From Flavobacterium sp. GSB-24 (lineage in GTDB: Bacteria; Bacteroidota; Bacteroidia; Flavobacteriales; Flavobacteriaceae): a stretch of DNA of 64,000 nt. Where the stretch lies: positions 434,001-498,000 of the forward strand of contig NZ_AP027043.1 of assembly GCF_027924665.1 (NCBI RefSeq). The letters run 5' to 3'. This document shows, one piece after another, positions 1 to 8,679 of the stretch; position 1 is the stretch's first letter; every line of letters starts with the position of its first letter. The position numbers and the translations under genes were made by a program. Under the pieces are notes generated by a model. The model saw only the letters and a program-made list of their open reading frames with translations, made no database searches and was not told the origin of the DNA.

Positions 1-1421
1 AAAGTCAGATCATGCGTTACATCAAAAAATTAGAGCGTAAAGATTTATCATTGAATCACTCAATGATTTCATTAGGTTCTTGTACGATGAAGTTAAACGC
101 AGCTTCAGAAATGTTACCTTTATCAATGCCAAACTGGAACAGCATTCACCCGTTTGCACCAGTTGAACAAGCAGAAGGTTATATCACGATGCTTAAAAAA
201 TTAGAGCAACAATTAAATGTAATTACAGGTTTTGCTGGAACAACTTTACAGCCTAACTCTGGAGCTCAAGGAGAATATGCTGGTTTAATGGCGATTCGTG
301 CTTACCACTTATCAAGGAACGAAGGTCACCGTAATGTATGTTTAATTCCTTCATCTGCGCACGGAACAAATCCTGCTTCTGCAGCGATGGCGGGAATGAA
401 AATCATTGTTACTAAGACTACTCCGGAAGGAAATATTGATGTAGAAGATTTAAGAGAAAAAGCGATTGAACACAAAGATGATTTATCTTGTTTAATGGTA
501 ACTTATCCTTCTACTCATGGTGTTTTTGAATCTTCAATTATCGAAATCACTAAACTAATCCACGAAAACGGCGGATTAGTATATATGGATGGTGCCAACA
601 TGAATGCGCAAGTTGGATTAACAAATCCTGCTACAATTGGCGCTGACGTTTGTCACTTAAACTTACACAAAACATTCGCTATTCCTCACGGTGGCGGTGG
701 ACCTGGTGTTGGACCAATTTGTGTGAACGAAAAACTGGTTCCATTTTTACCAACAAACCCAATCTTAAAAGTTGGTGGAGAGCAAGCTATTACAGCTATT
801 TCATCTGCACCTTACGGATCTGCTTTAGTATGTTTAATCTCTTACGGCTACATTACAATGATGGGTGCTGAAGGATTAAAAAGCGCTACAGAGCACGCGA
901 TTTTGAATGCTAACTATATGAAATCTCGTTTTGAAGATCACTACCCAATTCTTTACACAGGAGAATGCGGCAGAGCGGCTCACGAAATGATCTTAGATTG
1001 TCGTGCATTTAAAGAAAACGGAATTGAAGTTGGTGATATCGCAAAACGTTTGATGGATTACGGTTTCCACGCTCCTACGGTTTCTTTCCCAGTTGCTGGA
1101 ACTTTAATGATTGAGCCAACTGAATCTGAAGATTTAGCAGAATTAGACCGTTTTTGTGATGCTCTTATCTCAATCAGAAAAGAGATTGAAACTGCAACTG
1201 CTGATGATAAAAACAATGTATTGAAAAATGCACCTCATACATTAGCAATGTTAACTACTGATTCTTGGGATTTCCCTTATACTAGAGAAAAAGCAGCTTA
1301 CCCATTAGATTATATTGCTGAAAATAAATTCTGGCCATCTGTTCGTCGTGTAGATGATGCATACGGAGACAGAAATTTAATTTGCAGCTGCGCTCCTATT
1401 GAAGCTTATATGGAGAGCTAA
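1..1421 (+). CDS. gcvP: Glycine dehydrogenase (decarboxylating), P-protein, 3' part
   Basis: This is the C-terminal half of the glycine cleavage system P-protein, which decarboxylates glycine with PLP and passes the aminomethyl group to the lipoyl H-protein. The reading frame is open from base 3, so the gene starts before the window; the ATG at base 12 is internal. Visible marks are the GSCTMKLNA stretch about 20 residues after that ATG, the [11 protein letters not shown] loop, and [17 protein letters not shown], whose Lys (residue 220 from the ATG) is the PLP lysine. About 470 of the roughly 950 residues of the single-chain enzyme are present. It ends in PIEAYMES, and a strong hairpin follows at 1451. 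Identification is firm; the N-terminal half cannot be judged. Confidence 0.97.
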   Translation, partial: SQIMRYIKKLERKDLSLNHSMISLGSCTMKLNAASEMLPLSMPNWNSIHPFAPVEQAEGYITMLKKLEQQLNVITGFAGTTLQPNSGAQGEYAGLMAIRAYHLSRNEGHRNVCLIPSSAHGTNPASAAMAGMKIIVTKTTPEGNIDVEDLREKAIEHKDDLSCLMVTYPSTHGVFESSIIEITKLIHENGGLVYMDGANMNAQVGLTNPATIGADVCHLNLHKTFAIPHGGGGPGVGPICVNEKLVPFLPTNPILKVGGEQAITAISSAPYGSALVCLISYGYITMMGAEGLKSATEHAILNANYMKSRFEDHYPILYTGECGRAAHEMILDCRAFKENGIEVGDIAKRLMDYGFHAPTVSFPVAGTLMIEPTESEDLAELDRFCDALISIRKEIETATADDKNNVLKNAPHTLAMLTTDSWDFPYTREKAAYPLDYIAENKFWPSVRRVDDAYGDRNLICSCAPIEAYMES

Positions 1422-1450
1422 GAAATTAGTTTCACTATAATATATTCAAG

Positions 1451-1487
1451 CCCGATACGTTTTAAAAACTATCGGGTTTTGTTTTTT
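1451..1487 (+). terminator. Rho-independent terminator of gcvP
   Basis: CCCGATA at 1451-1457 pairs with TATCGGG at 1470-1476 around a 12-base loop and is followed by a T-rich tract, 30 bases after the gcvP stop. Confidence 0.85.
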
Positions 1488-1490
1488 AAT

Positions 1491-1544
1491 TTTGTTTCAA
1501 GTTTCAGGTTTAACGTTACACTGCAACTTGAAACTTGAAACAAA
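1491..1544. repeat. Inverted repeat made of 7-base units (TTTCAAG family)
   Basis: The arms 1491-1510 and 1525-1544 pair at 19 of 20 bases. Each arm is built from units such as GTTTCAA and GTTTCAG. Similar arms occur at 28373-28440, 44890-44920, 53131-53153 and 53309-53331, so this is a dispersed family and not only a terminator. The rest of the spacer up to 1737 is AT-rich with no gene. Confidence 0.7.
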
Positions 1545-1737
1545 AAAACTTTTTCCTCACTTTTCCTTCAATCGTTTGAAATCTCGGAAAAATTAAAAAA
1601 TCATTAAAAAATAAACAATATATCTTGTAAAAAATCATTTATTCATAATTATATGCATGCATAGTATTTTTTATGATAGTTATCATATTTTTATTTATAC
1701 TTTAGCATGAAATTTATCGGATAATTTAAGGAAAGAA

Positions 1738-2796
1738 ATGAAAATAAAAATTATTGGTATTGGGAGTTACATTCCTAATTTAGAAGTAAAGAATACAGAT
1801 TTTGATAAACATATTTTTTTAAATGAAGATGGAACTCCATTTGGTTACCCTAACGAAGTTGTTATAAAAAAGTTTAAAGGTATTACTGGAATTGAAAATC
1901 GCCGTTACGCCGAACCACAATATAATGCGTCTGATTTAGCCTTTTTTGCTGCAGAAAAAGCAATAGCAAGTGCAGGAATTGATGCTGAAACTCTAGACTA
2001 TATTATTTTTGCCCATAATTTTGGTGATGTTAAAACTGGAACACATCAAACGGATATTTTACCAAGTTTAGCAACTCGTGTTAAAAATAAATTAGGTATT
2101 AAAAATCCTAAATGCGTTGCTTATGATATTCTTTTTGGATGTCCGGGCTGGATTGAAGGTGTTCTACAGGCAAATGCTTTTATCAAATCTGGTATGGCAA
2201 AAAGAGTTTTAGTAATTGGTGCTGAAACTTTATCTAGAGTTGTAGACGATCATGATCGTGATTCGATGATTTACTCTGATGGTGCTGGTGCTTCAATCTT
2301 AGAAGCTTCTACTGATGAAGCTGGTTTATTATCTTATGAAAGCGCCACTTTTGCCAACGATGAAGCGAATTATCTTTATTTTGGAAAATCGTATAATCCA
2401 GACTTAGATCCAGATATCAAATACATTAAAATGTATGGTCGTAAAATTTACGAATTTGCATTAAGTCAGGTTCCATTGGCTATGAAAAGCTGTTTAGACA
2501 AAAGCGGTATTGGAATTGACGATGTTAAAAAAATCTTGATTCATCAGGCAAACGAAAAAATGGACGAAGCTATTATCGAACGTTTTTACAAACTATACGA
2601 TAAAACATCACCTAAAGATATTATGCCAATGAGCATTCACGATTTAGGAAACAGCAGTGTTGCAACTGTTCCAACTTTATATGATTTAATTCTGCAGGGA
2701 AAAATAGAAAATCACGAAATAAACAAAGGAGACGTTGTTATTTTTGCTTCTGTTGGAGCTGGAATGAATGTTAATGCATTTGTTTATAGATACTAG
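1738..2796 (+). CDS. 3-oxoacyl-ACP synthase III family protein
   Basis: A 352-residue thiolase-fold enzyme of the ketoacyl-ACP synthase III (FabH) family, which condenses an acyl-CoA starter with malonyl-ACP. The catalytic triad is visible: Cys135 in DILFGCPGW, His269 in ILIHQAN, and Asn305 in HDLGNSSVATVPT; the C-terminal GVGAGMNVNAFVYRY stretch resembles the usual GAG end. It is somewhat longer than housekeeping FabH (about 320-330 residues), with an early NEDGTPFGYPNEVVIKKF segment, so it may be a paralogue with an unusual starter acid and not the main FabH. It stands alone between two hairpins, followed by a methyltransferase and a glycosyltransferase. Family assignment is firm; the substrate is unknown. 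Confidence 0.85.
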   Translation: MKIKIIGIGSYIPNLEVKNTDFDKHIFLNEDGTPFGYPNEVVIKKFKGITGIENRRYAEPQYNASDLAFFAAEKAIASAGIDAETLDYIIFAHNFGDVKTGTHQTDILPSLATRVKNKLGIKNPKCVAYDILFGCPGWIEGVLQANAFIKSGMAKRVLVIGAETLSRVVDDHDRDSMIYSDGAGASILEASTDEAGLLSYESATFANDEANYLYFGKSYNPDLDPDIKYIKMYGRKIYEFALSQVPLAMKSCLDKSGIGIDDVKKILIHQANEKMDEAIIERFYKLYDKTSPKDIMPMSIHDLGNSSVATVPTLYDLILQGKIENHEINKGDVVIFASVGAGMNVNAFVYRY

Positions 2797-2870
2797 TATT
2801 TAGTCACAGTAATCAGTCACAATAATTAGTTCGACAAACTGTAAGCTGCGACTCAAAACTGAAAACTTAA

Positions 2871-2901
2871 AAAAGTCCGCATCTTAAAATGCGGACTTTT
2901 T
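2871..2901 (+). terminator. Terminator after the ketoacyl synthase gene
   Basis: AAAAGTCCGCAT (2871-2882) and ATGCGGACTTTT (2889-2900) form a perfect 12-bp stem with a 6-base loop. A TATATTTG box (2904-2911) follows at once and could serve as a -7 element for the next gene, but no TTG lies at the right distance upstream. Confidence 0.8.
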
Positions 2902-2961
2902 AGTATATTTGCGACCTAATTAAAATCAAGAACGAGAGATTGTTTCGTTCCTCGCATTACT

Positions 2962-3486
2962 ATGTACGAAAAAACGTTTCCGAATAAAAGATTCAAACTT
3001 ACTTTAGAATTTTTACAAAAGCACGTTAACACATCAGAAACCATTTTTGATTTTGGCGTACCAAATCCGTTTTCTAAAATAATGGAAGAAAATGGATATA
3101 CGGTAAAAAATACAAAAGGAGAAGATTTAGACAACGATCAAACGGCTTTACAAACAGAAGAATATACTGTTTTTACAGCATTTGAAATTTTCGAACATCT
3201 GCTAAATCCATATACAATTTTACAAAACGTAAAATGTGATAAACTTTTAATTTCAATTCCGTTACGTTTATGGTTTTCACCAGCTTATCGCTCTAAAACA
3301 GATATGTGGGACAGACATTATCATGAATTTGAAGACTGGCAGTTAGACTGGCTTTTAGAAAAAACGGGATGGAAAATCACAGATCGGCTGCAATTTACAC
3401 ATCCAGTAAAAAAGTTCGGATTCAGACCCTTATTAAGATATTTCACTCCAAGATATTATATTGTTGCTGCTGAAAAAATAAAATAA
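2962..3486 (+). CDS. Class I SAM-dependent methyltransferase-like protein
   Basis: A 174-residue protein with the layout of a small class I methyltransferase. The first strand and loop read IFDFGVPNPFSKIM (about residues 43-56), a weak version of the SAM-binding glycine loop. An acidic end to strand 2 follows (GEDLDND), then TVFTAFEIFEHLLNP, which matches the F-E-x-x-E-H motif of type 11 methyltransferases, and LLISIPLRLW as strand 5. The glycine loop is degenerate (one glycine instead of three), so catalytic activity is not certain. It lies upstream of a glycosyltransferase and may modify a lipid or glycan; that is inference from context only. Confidence 0.65.
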   Translation: MYEKTFPNKRFKLTLEFLQKHVNTSETIFDFGVPNPFSKIMEENGYTVKNTKGEDLDNDQTALQTEEYTVFTAFEIFEHLLNPYTILQNVKCDKLLISIPLRLWFSPAYRSKTDMWDRHYHEFEDWQLDWLLEKTGWKITDRLQFTHPVKKFGFRPLLRYFTPRYYIVAAEKIK

Positions 3487-3498
3487 AATTCCAATATT

Positions 3499-3550
3499 AA
3501 ATTCCAAATTCCAATTTTACTGACATGGTTAAAATTGGAATTTGGAATTT
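3499..3550 (+). terminator. Long perfect hairpin of GGAATTT units
   Basis: The arms 3499-3519 and 3530-3550 are perfectly complementary over 21 bp with a 10-base loop, right after the methyltransferase stop. They consist of repeated AATTCCA/TTGGAAT units. Further GGAATTT units run on to the start codon of the next gene at 3613. It probably acts as a terminator but belongs to a dispersed repeat family. Confidence 0.7.
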
Positions 3551-3612
3551 TAGAAAGTTGGGATTTATTCTCATCAATTGGAATTTGGAATTTAAAAAAA
3601 TTGGAATTTAAA

Positions 3613-4461
3613 ATGAAGTATTACATCGTTATTCCCGCGCATAATGAACAAGATTTAATTGGCTTGACTTTACAATCTTTGGTTTCACAAACTGTTTTAC
3701 CATCAAAAGTTGTTGTGGTAAACGACAATTCTACGGATAAGACAGAAGAAGTTGTATTGAGTTTTGCAAAGGAGAATCCGTTTATTTCTGTTGTAAATAA
3801 AACTTCAGATGCTATACATATGCCGGGAAGCAAAGTCATTCAGGCTTTTCAAAAAGGTTTTGAAACTTTGGATTCTAATTATGATATTATTGTAAAAATA
3901 GACGGAGATTTAATTTTTCCACCAAATTATTTCGAAACTATCATTAAACATTTCGAGTCTAATCCTAAAATCGGAATGGTTGGCGGATTTTGTTATATCG
4001 ATAAAAACGGCGAATGGGTTTTAGAAAACCTTACCGATAAAGATCACATTCGCGGCGCGCTGAAAGCCTACAGAAAAGAAACTTTTCAGCAAATTGGCGG
4101 GTTAAAACCTGCAATGGGCTGGGATACTGTAGATGAATTATTGTGTAAATTTTATAACTGGAAAATCGTTACAGACCAGTCTTTACATGTAAAACATTTG
4201 AAACCAACTGGTGCAAATTACAATAAAACAGCTCGTTATAAACAAGGCGAAGCTTTTTATACTTTAGGATATGGTTTTTGGATTACCGCAATTGCATCGG
4301 CAAAATTAGCGATGATGAAGAAAAAGCCATTCCTATTTTTAGATTATATTAAAGGTTTTTTGAAAGCAAAAAAAGCAAAAACTCCTTTACTCGTTAACCC
4401 TGAACAAGCTAAATTTATTAGAAAGTATCGTTTGCAAAAAATGAAAGAAAAGTTAATTTGA
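3613..4461 (+). CDS. Family 2 glycosyltransferase
   Basis: A 282-residue GT-A fold glycosyltransferase, probably cytosolic or membrane-associated, transferring a sugar from a nucleotide sugar. It opens with KYYIVIPAHNE, the usual GT2 N-terminus, and has VVVNDNSTDKT for nucleotide binding, KIDGDLIFPP with the DxD-like metal site (about residues 97-99), and AYRKETFQQIGGL then WDTVDEL in the acceptor region. An open frame exists from 3535, but those extra 26 codons read through the GGAATTT repeat array, so the ATG at 3613 is taken as the start. The C-terminus is basic and ends in KMKEKLI. The sugar and acceptor are unknown. Confidence 0.85.
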   Translation: MKYYIVIPAHNEQDLIGLTLQSLVSQTVLPSKVVVVNDNSTDKTEEVVLSFAKENPFISVVNKTSDAIHMPGSKVIQAFQKGFETLDSNYDIIVKIDGDLIFPPNYFETIIKHFESNPKIGMVGGFCYIDKNGEWVLENLTDKDHIRGALKAYRKETFQQIGGLKPAMGWDTVDELLCKFYNWKIVTDQSLHVKHLKPTGANYNKTARYKQGEAFYTLGYGFWITAIASAKLAMMKKKPFLFLDYIKGFLKAKKAKTPLLVNPEQAKFIRKYRLQKMKEKLI

Positions 4462-4542
4462 TCCCTAAAACGACCGAAAAACTTGAACTCATAACCCAAA
4501 ACTCGTAACTTCTTTTTACCTTAGCCAATATTTGTAAAACTT

Positions 4543-5289
4543 ATGATGCTAATTCGTTATTTATCCCAAATAGGAAGATATTTTTTAATGCTTAAAGAAA
4601 TTTTCAATAAACAGACCAAATGGCCTGTTATGAAAAATTTGATTTTCAAAGAAATCGATGATTTAATTATTGACTCTCTTGGAATTGTCTGCTTTATTTC
4701 TTTCTTTATTGGTGGAGTTGTAGCCATTCAAACTGCTCTTAATTTAACTAATCCTTTAATTCCAAAATATTTAATTGGTTTTGCTACACGTCAATCTGTA
4801 ATTTTGGAGTTTGCTCCTACTTTTATTTCGGTTATTATGGCTGGAAAAATGGGATCTTACATTACTTCAAGTATCGGAACAATGCGTGTTACAGAGCAGA
4901 TTGATGCTTTAGAAGTTATGGGTGTTAATTCATTAAACTATCTTGTTTTCCCTAAAATCGTAGCTTTATTAATGTACCCTTTTGTAATCGGGATTAGTAT
5001 GTTTTTAGGAATTTTTGGAGGATGGCTTGCTTGTGCATACGGAGGATTTTCGACTAGCCAAGATTTCATTCAAGGTGCGCAAATGGAATTTATTCCTTTC
5101 CATATTACTTATGCTTTCATTAAAACTTTAATTTTCGCAATGTTATTGGCAACTATTCCATCTTTTCATGGTTATTACATGAAAGGTGGCGCATTAGAAG
5201 TTGGTAAAGCAAGTACGGTATCGTTTGTATGGACATCTGTTTGTATCATTCTTTTTAATTATATATTAACTCAATTATTATTAGGATAA
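4543..5289 (+). CDS. MlaE-type ABC transporter permease
   Basis: A 248-residue inner-membrane permease of the MlaE/YrbE family, which moves phospholipids or other lipids between inner and outer membranes with an MCE protein. The family signature TEQIDALEVMGVNSLNYLVFPKIVA is present at about residues 124-148, and five or so hydrophobic helices can be read (for example LGIVCFISFFIGGVVAIQTA and ILFNYILTQLLLG). Its stop overlaps the start of the ATPase gene by one base (TAATG), so the two are translated together. No MlaD (MCE) gene follows in this window. The alternative start one codon downstream (MLIRYL) is equally possible. Confidence 0.9.
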   Translation: MMLIRYLSQIGRYFLMLKEIFNKQTKWPVMKNLIFKEIDDLIIDSLGIVCFISFFIGGVVAIQTALNLTNPLIPKYLIGFATRQSVILEFAPTFISVIMAGKMGSYITSSIGTMRVTEQIDALEVMGVNSLNYLVFPKIVALLMYPFVIGISMFLGIFGGWLACAYGGFSTSQDFIQGAQMEFIPFHITYAFIKTLIFAMLLATIPSFHGYYMKGGALEVGKASTVSFVWTSVCIILFNYILTQLLLG

Positions 5290-6050
5290 TGATAGAAGTA
5301 AAAAACATAGAAAAATCATTTGGTGATAGTAAAGTTTTAAAAGGCGTTTCGACCGTTTTTGAAACTGGAAAAACCAACTTGATTATTGGACAAAGTGGAT
5401 CTGGAAAAACAGTTTTACTTAAAACGTTATTAGGGATTCACACACCAGATTCTGGAACAATTGAATTCGATGGAAGAGTTTATTCTGACTTGGATCCAGA
5501 TGAAAAAAGAGCGCTAAGAACAGAAATTGGAATGGTTTTTCAAGGAAGTGCTTTGTTTGATTCGATGACAGTTGCAGAAAACGTAGCTTTCCCATTGCGA
5601 ATGTTCACAAATAACTCTAAGGCACAAATCAAAGAACGTGTTGATTTTGTTTTAGAAAGAGTAAACTTAGTTGAAGCACATAAAAAATTGCCTTCTGAAA
5701 TTTCAGGTGGTATGCAGAAACGTGTGGCTATTGCCCGCGCGATTGTAAATAATCCAAAATATTTGTTTTGCGATGAGCCAAACTCAGGTCTTGATCCTAA
5801 TACATCAACTTTGATTGATAATTTGATTCAGGAAATTACGAGAGAATACAATATTACAACCGTAATTAATACTCACGATATGAACTCTGTAATGGAAATT
5901 GGAGAGAATATTGTTTTTTTAAAAAAAGGATTAAAAGCCTGGCAGGGAACAAAAGAGGAAATCTTTAGAACTGATAATAAAGATATTGTGAAGTTTGTTT
6001 ATTCTTCAAACTTATTCAAAAAAGTAAGAGAAGCTTATTTGAAGGGTTAA
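5289..6050 (+). CDS. MlaF-type ABC transporter ATP-binding protein
   Basis: A 253-residue ATPase that pairs with the upstream MlaE-like permease. Walker A is GQSGSGKT (residues 34-41), the Q-loop lies in GMVFQGSALFDSMTVAENVAFPL as in MlaF proteins, the signature motif is SGGMQKR, Walker B is YLFCDEPNSGLD, and the switch His is in INTHDMNSV. NVAFPLR and the PNSGLDP variant are typical of lipid-asymmetry ATPases. It overlaps the permease stop by one base. A strong two-way hairpin closes the unit at 6070. The partner periplasmic protein must be encoded elsewhere. Confidence 0.92.
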   Translation: MIEVKNIEKSFGDSKVLKGVSTVFETGKTNLIIGQSGSGKTVLLKTLLGIHTPDSGTIEFDGRVYSDLDPDEKRALRTEIGMVFQGSALFDSMTVAENVAFPLRMFTNNSKAQIKERVDFVLERVNLVEAHKKLPSEISGGMQKRVAIARAIVNNPKYLFCDEPNSGLDPNTSTLIDNLIQEITREYNITTVINTHDMNSVMEIGENIVFLKKGLKAWQGTKEEIFRTDNKDIVKFVYSSNLFKKVREAYLKG

Positions 6051-6069
6051 AACCTTTATTTAAAATTCC

Positions 6070-6128
6070 AATAAAAAAATTCCAAATTCCAATACTGATC
6101 TACAGTTGGAATTTGGAATTTTTTTATT
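6070..6128. terminator. Bidirectional terminator, 23-bp perfect stem
   Basis: Bases 6070-6092 and 6106-6128 are perfectly complementary over 23 bp with a 13-base loop, and the stem carries runs of A on one side and T on the other. It lies between two convergent genes (stops at 6050 and 6164) and suits termination in both directions. The core is two GGAATTT units. Confidence 0.85.
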
Positions 6129-6163
6129 GAAATTTCTTCCCTATGATTGGGATTTGTTTTTTT

Positions 6164-6772
6164 TTATTGAGATTTTAAAGTAATCAACTCAACTTCTGCA
6201 TTTGGATTAAAAAGGTAAGTTTTCCCAGAACTGATTTCTAAACACTCAAAACGTTTTGTTCTAACAGCTATTTTTTTAAAAACTTTACCGTTTTTGATTC
6301 TAAAAATACTTCCGTAAGGAATTTCGAAAACGTAATTTTTATCATTTTCTTTATCATACTGTTTTAAAGCTAAGGATAAAGTGGTGTCTGTATCGCTACT
6401 TGCAGAAGGGTTTTTAAAATGTCTTGCCAGTAAAGGCAAAATGTGACCTGGAAATATTTCTGGTCTTATAAACGGAACCATTAAGCGCTGAAACGTATAT
6501 TTCCATTCATTTCCGTGAGGTTTTATATTTCGCCCAAATTTTTCAAAAGCAACCAAATGTGCAATTTCATGAATCAGCGTAATTAAAAACCTATATTTAT
6601 TTAAACTCGCATTAACTGTAATTTCATGTTTCCCGCTCGGTCCTCTCCTATAGTCACCATGACGAGTCTGACGTTCGTTTACAATTTTCAAGTGCACCTG
6701 ATTGGCAACTATCAAATCAAAAACGGGTTTTACCGCATGTTCGGGAATATATTTAGCTAGAGTGTCGCTCAA
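6164..6772 (-). CDS. SprT-like zinc metallopeptidase domain protein
   Basis: A 202-residue protein with a SprT-like zincin fold. The active-site motif HEIAH is at residues 68-72 (ITLIHEIAHLVAFEKFG), and a third ligand, His86, sits in HGNEW as in SprT/SPRTN families. The C-terminal part (about 130-200) looks like a small beta-rich zinc-ribbon-type domain (FRIKNGKVFKKIAVRTKRFECLEISSGKTYLF) but has only one cysteine, so the ribbon does not bind zinc in the usual way. Its substrate is unknown. It faces the mlaEF pair across a shared terminator, and an SDR gene lies upstream. Confidence 0.8.
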   Translation of the reverse strand: MSDTLAKYIPEHAVKPVFDLIVANQVHLKIVNERQTRHGDYRRGPSGKHEITVNASLNKYRFLITLIHEIAHLVAFEKFGRNIKPHGNEWKYTFQRLMVPFIRPEIFPGHILPLLARHFKNPSASSDTDTTLSLALKQYDKENDKNYVFEIPYGSIFRIKNGKVFKKIAVRTKRFECLEISSGKTYLFNPNAEVELITLKSQ

Positions 6773-6848
6773 TTTAAAATTAAATGTTATTTATTAGATG
6801 TTAGACGTTTTAAAATTGGAATTTGTTTTTTTTATTTTGGAATTTAAT

Positions 6849-7526
6849 TTACGGATTTGTTGATGAAACTTCAAGCACTTTTCCGTTAAAGTATTTATTT
6901 CCGTTAAGAGTAAAATCATAAATGTATGTCGCCATTCCTTCAGCAGAAATTGGAGCCTGATAACCAGGGAAAGCTTCGTTTAACATCTCAGTTTGAACAG
7001 AACCTAGAGCCAGTACATTAAACGAAATACCTTGCTCTTTATATTCTTCTGCTAATAACTCCGTTAAAGTAATAACAGCTCCTTTACTTGAACTGTAAGC
7101 AGCCAATCCTGCAAATTTAAGGCTTCCGCGTACGCCGCCAATTGAACTTATCGTGACAACGTGACTTCCCTTTTGCAAATAAGGCAGACATATTCTAGTA
7201 AGATTAGCAACTGCGAAAACATTCACTTTGTAAATGCTTTCAAAATCCGCTTGTGTAGTCTCTGCAAAAGGTTTTAAAAGTAAAGCTCCTGCATTATGAA
7301 CAACTGCATCTACTTTTTTCCAAGTCGAAGAAAGAAATTGATCTACTTCTGCTAAAGCTTTTTCATCGGCTAAATCAATCGACAAACAAGTTACATTTTG
7401 GTGTTCCAAAAGTGTTTTTGGTATTTTTCTTGAAATGGCCAAAACCTGATTTCCTGCATTTGCAAACTGCAACGCTAGTTCATAACCAATCCCTCTACTC
7501 GTTCCGGTAACAATAATATTTTTCAT
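6849..7526 (-). CDS. SDR family NAD(P)-dependent oxidoreductase
   Basis: A 225-residue classical short-chain dehydrogenase. The cofactor loop TGTSRGIG is at residues 7-14, NAG at 78-80, and the catalytic residues are Ser127/128, Tyr144 and Lys148 (YSSSK). SRK after the second strand suggests preference for NADPH. It is slightly shorter than usual SDRs (about 250 residues) because of a compact C-terminus that ends in GKVLEVSSTNP. A CAAAAATA box just above the start (7531-7538) reads as TATTTTTG on the coding strand, but it has no TTG partner. The substrate cannot be told from sequence. Confidence 0.88.
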   Translation of the reverse strand: MKNIIVTGTSRGIGYELALQFANAGNQVLAISRKIPKTLLEHQNVTCLSIDLADEKALAEVDQFLSSTWKKVDAVVHNAGALLLKPFAETTQADFESIYKVNVFAVANLTRICLPYLQKGSHVVTISSIGGVRGSLKFAGLAAYSSSKGAVITLTELLAEEYKEQGISFNVLALGSVQTEMLNEAFPGYQAPISAEGMATYIYDFTLNGNKYFNGKVLEVSSTNP

Positions 7527-7561
7527 GAAGCAAAAATAATCAAATGCAGTAAAATGACCTC

Positions 7562-8539
7562 TTATTTATTCATGGTTATTTCTTGCGTTTCAGTAACTGC
7601 TATTTTGGTAACTGCCGGCAATAATTCCTGAGTAAATGCTGTAATATGTGGAATATCCATTAACTTAAATTCATCTGAAACATGATGATAAAAATCGAAG
7701 TTTTCAAAATCGAAGGTACTTATGGATTGGCATGGTTTTCCAAAAGCCTGAAAAAAAGAATAATTATCAGATCTATAAAACAATTGATATTCTGCTTCTT
7801 TTGGCAAAAATCCGATTGTCTTTTTTCCTGTGTATTCATTTATTTTATCTGCCATATTCGATTTATCAAAACCTGTAATATAAGCTAGATAATCTCTTTT
7901 CATCGGCACACCAATCATTTCGATATTTAATTGCGTGTAAAGATTAAAATTCTGTTTTTTCAATTTTTCAACTAAACTTTTTGAACCCAGCAGACCTTTT
8001 TCTTCTCCAGCAAAAAATACGACTAAAATACTTCTTTTATTAGATTTGGTTTCGCTAAAATATTTCGCCATCGCTGCAACAGAAGTCACACCCGAAGCAT
8101 CATCATTAGCTCCATTATTTATTTTATCTGCCTGTTCTTTTTTCTCTATACCAATATGATCGTAATGAGCACTTAAAACAACATATTCTTTTTTTAATTC
8201 TGGATCTGTTCCTTCAATAACTCCAACAATATTAAAGGCTGGGCTTTTAAAATTAGTCAACGTATCACGATAGGTTTTAAAATAGGGCTTGACATTATTT
8301 TTCTTTAAAAAATCTTCTAAAAATACGGCTGCTTTTTCAATTCCTTTAGTTCCTGTTTCACGTCCTTCCAATTCATCTGAAGAAAGATATTTTAAGAAAT
8401 CTGAAATTTCAGTTTCGCTGACTTTATAGTTAACCGCAATTGGTTTTGAATTTGACTGAGATCCTTTTTCAACCGTTGTTATAGTACTCGTTTTACAAGC
8501 TAAAAAAATAAAAGGAAGTAGAAAGTATAGTTTTTTCAT
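7562..8539 (-). CDS. M28 family zinc peptidase, lipoprotein
   Basis: A 325-residue aminopeptidase-like protein of the M28 family, probably anchored in the outer or inner membrane facing the periplasm. The start is placed at the ATG at 8539 because it opens a lipoprotein signal, MKKLYFLLPFIFLAC, with the lipid cysteine at residue 15; an open frame upstream to 8638 has no signal-peptide character. Zinc ligands are visible as His125 and Asp127 (SAHYDHIG), Asp146 (NGANDDASG) and Glu179-Glu180 (FAGEEKGLLGS), with Glu207 where many relatives have Asp. It likely removes N-terminal amino acids from peptides. It runs in the same direction as the acyl-CoA dehydrogenase but is separated from it by a terminator at 8629. 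Confidence 0.85.
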   Translation of the reverse strand: MKKLYFLLPFIFLACKTSTITTVEKGSQSNSKPIAVNYKVSETEISDFLKYLSSDELEGRETGTKGIEKAAVFLEDFLKKNNVKPYFKTYRDTLTNFKSPAFNIVGVIEGTDPELKKEYVVLSAHYDHIGIEKKEQADKINNGANDDASGVTSVAAMAKYFSETKSNKRSILVVFFAGEEKGLLGSKSLVEKLKKQNFNLYTQLNIEMIGVPMKRDYLAYITGFDKSNMADKINEYTGKKTIGFLPKEAEYQLFYRSDNYSFFQAFGKPCQSISTFDFENFDFYHHVSDEFKLMDIPHITAFTQELLPAVTKIAVTETQEITMNK

Positions 8540-8628
8540 AATATTTTGGTGTAGAATTAGTATTGAAAAAGAATGAGATTTACTTGAAAGCATAAACTTA
8601 TGAAAACTAAAAGAATAATCATAAAAAA

Positions 8629-8656
8629 ACCCTTTCAAACTAAAAGCAGAAAGGGT
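8629..8656 (-). terminator. Terminator of the acyl-CoA dehydrogenase gene
   Basis: ACCCTTTC (8629-8636) and GAAAGGGT (8649-8656) pair; on the minus strand the stem is followed by a run of T, 24 bases after the stop at 8680. Confidence 0.8.
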
Positions 8657-8679
8657 ATTTAAATATATGTATCGAAAAT

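Noticed and set aside
650..871. 73-codon frame inside gcvP
   Set aside because: A shadow in another frame of a well-supported gene.
3535..3612. 26-codon N-terminal extension of the glycosyltransferase
   Set aside because: The codons come from GGAATTT repeat units and precede the standard GT2 start MKYYIVIPAHNE.
7531..7538. TATTTTTG box above the SDR gene as a promoter
   Set aside because: It is only five bases from the start codon and has no TTG at the right distance.
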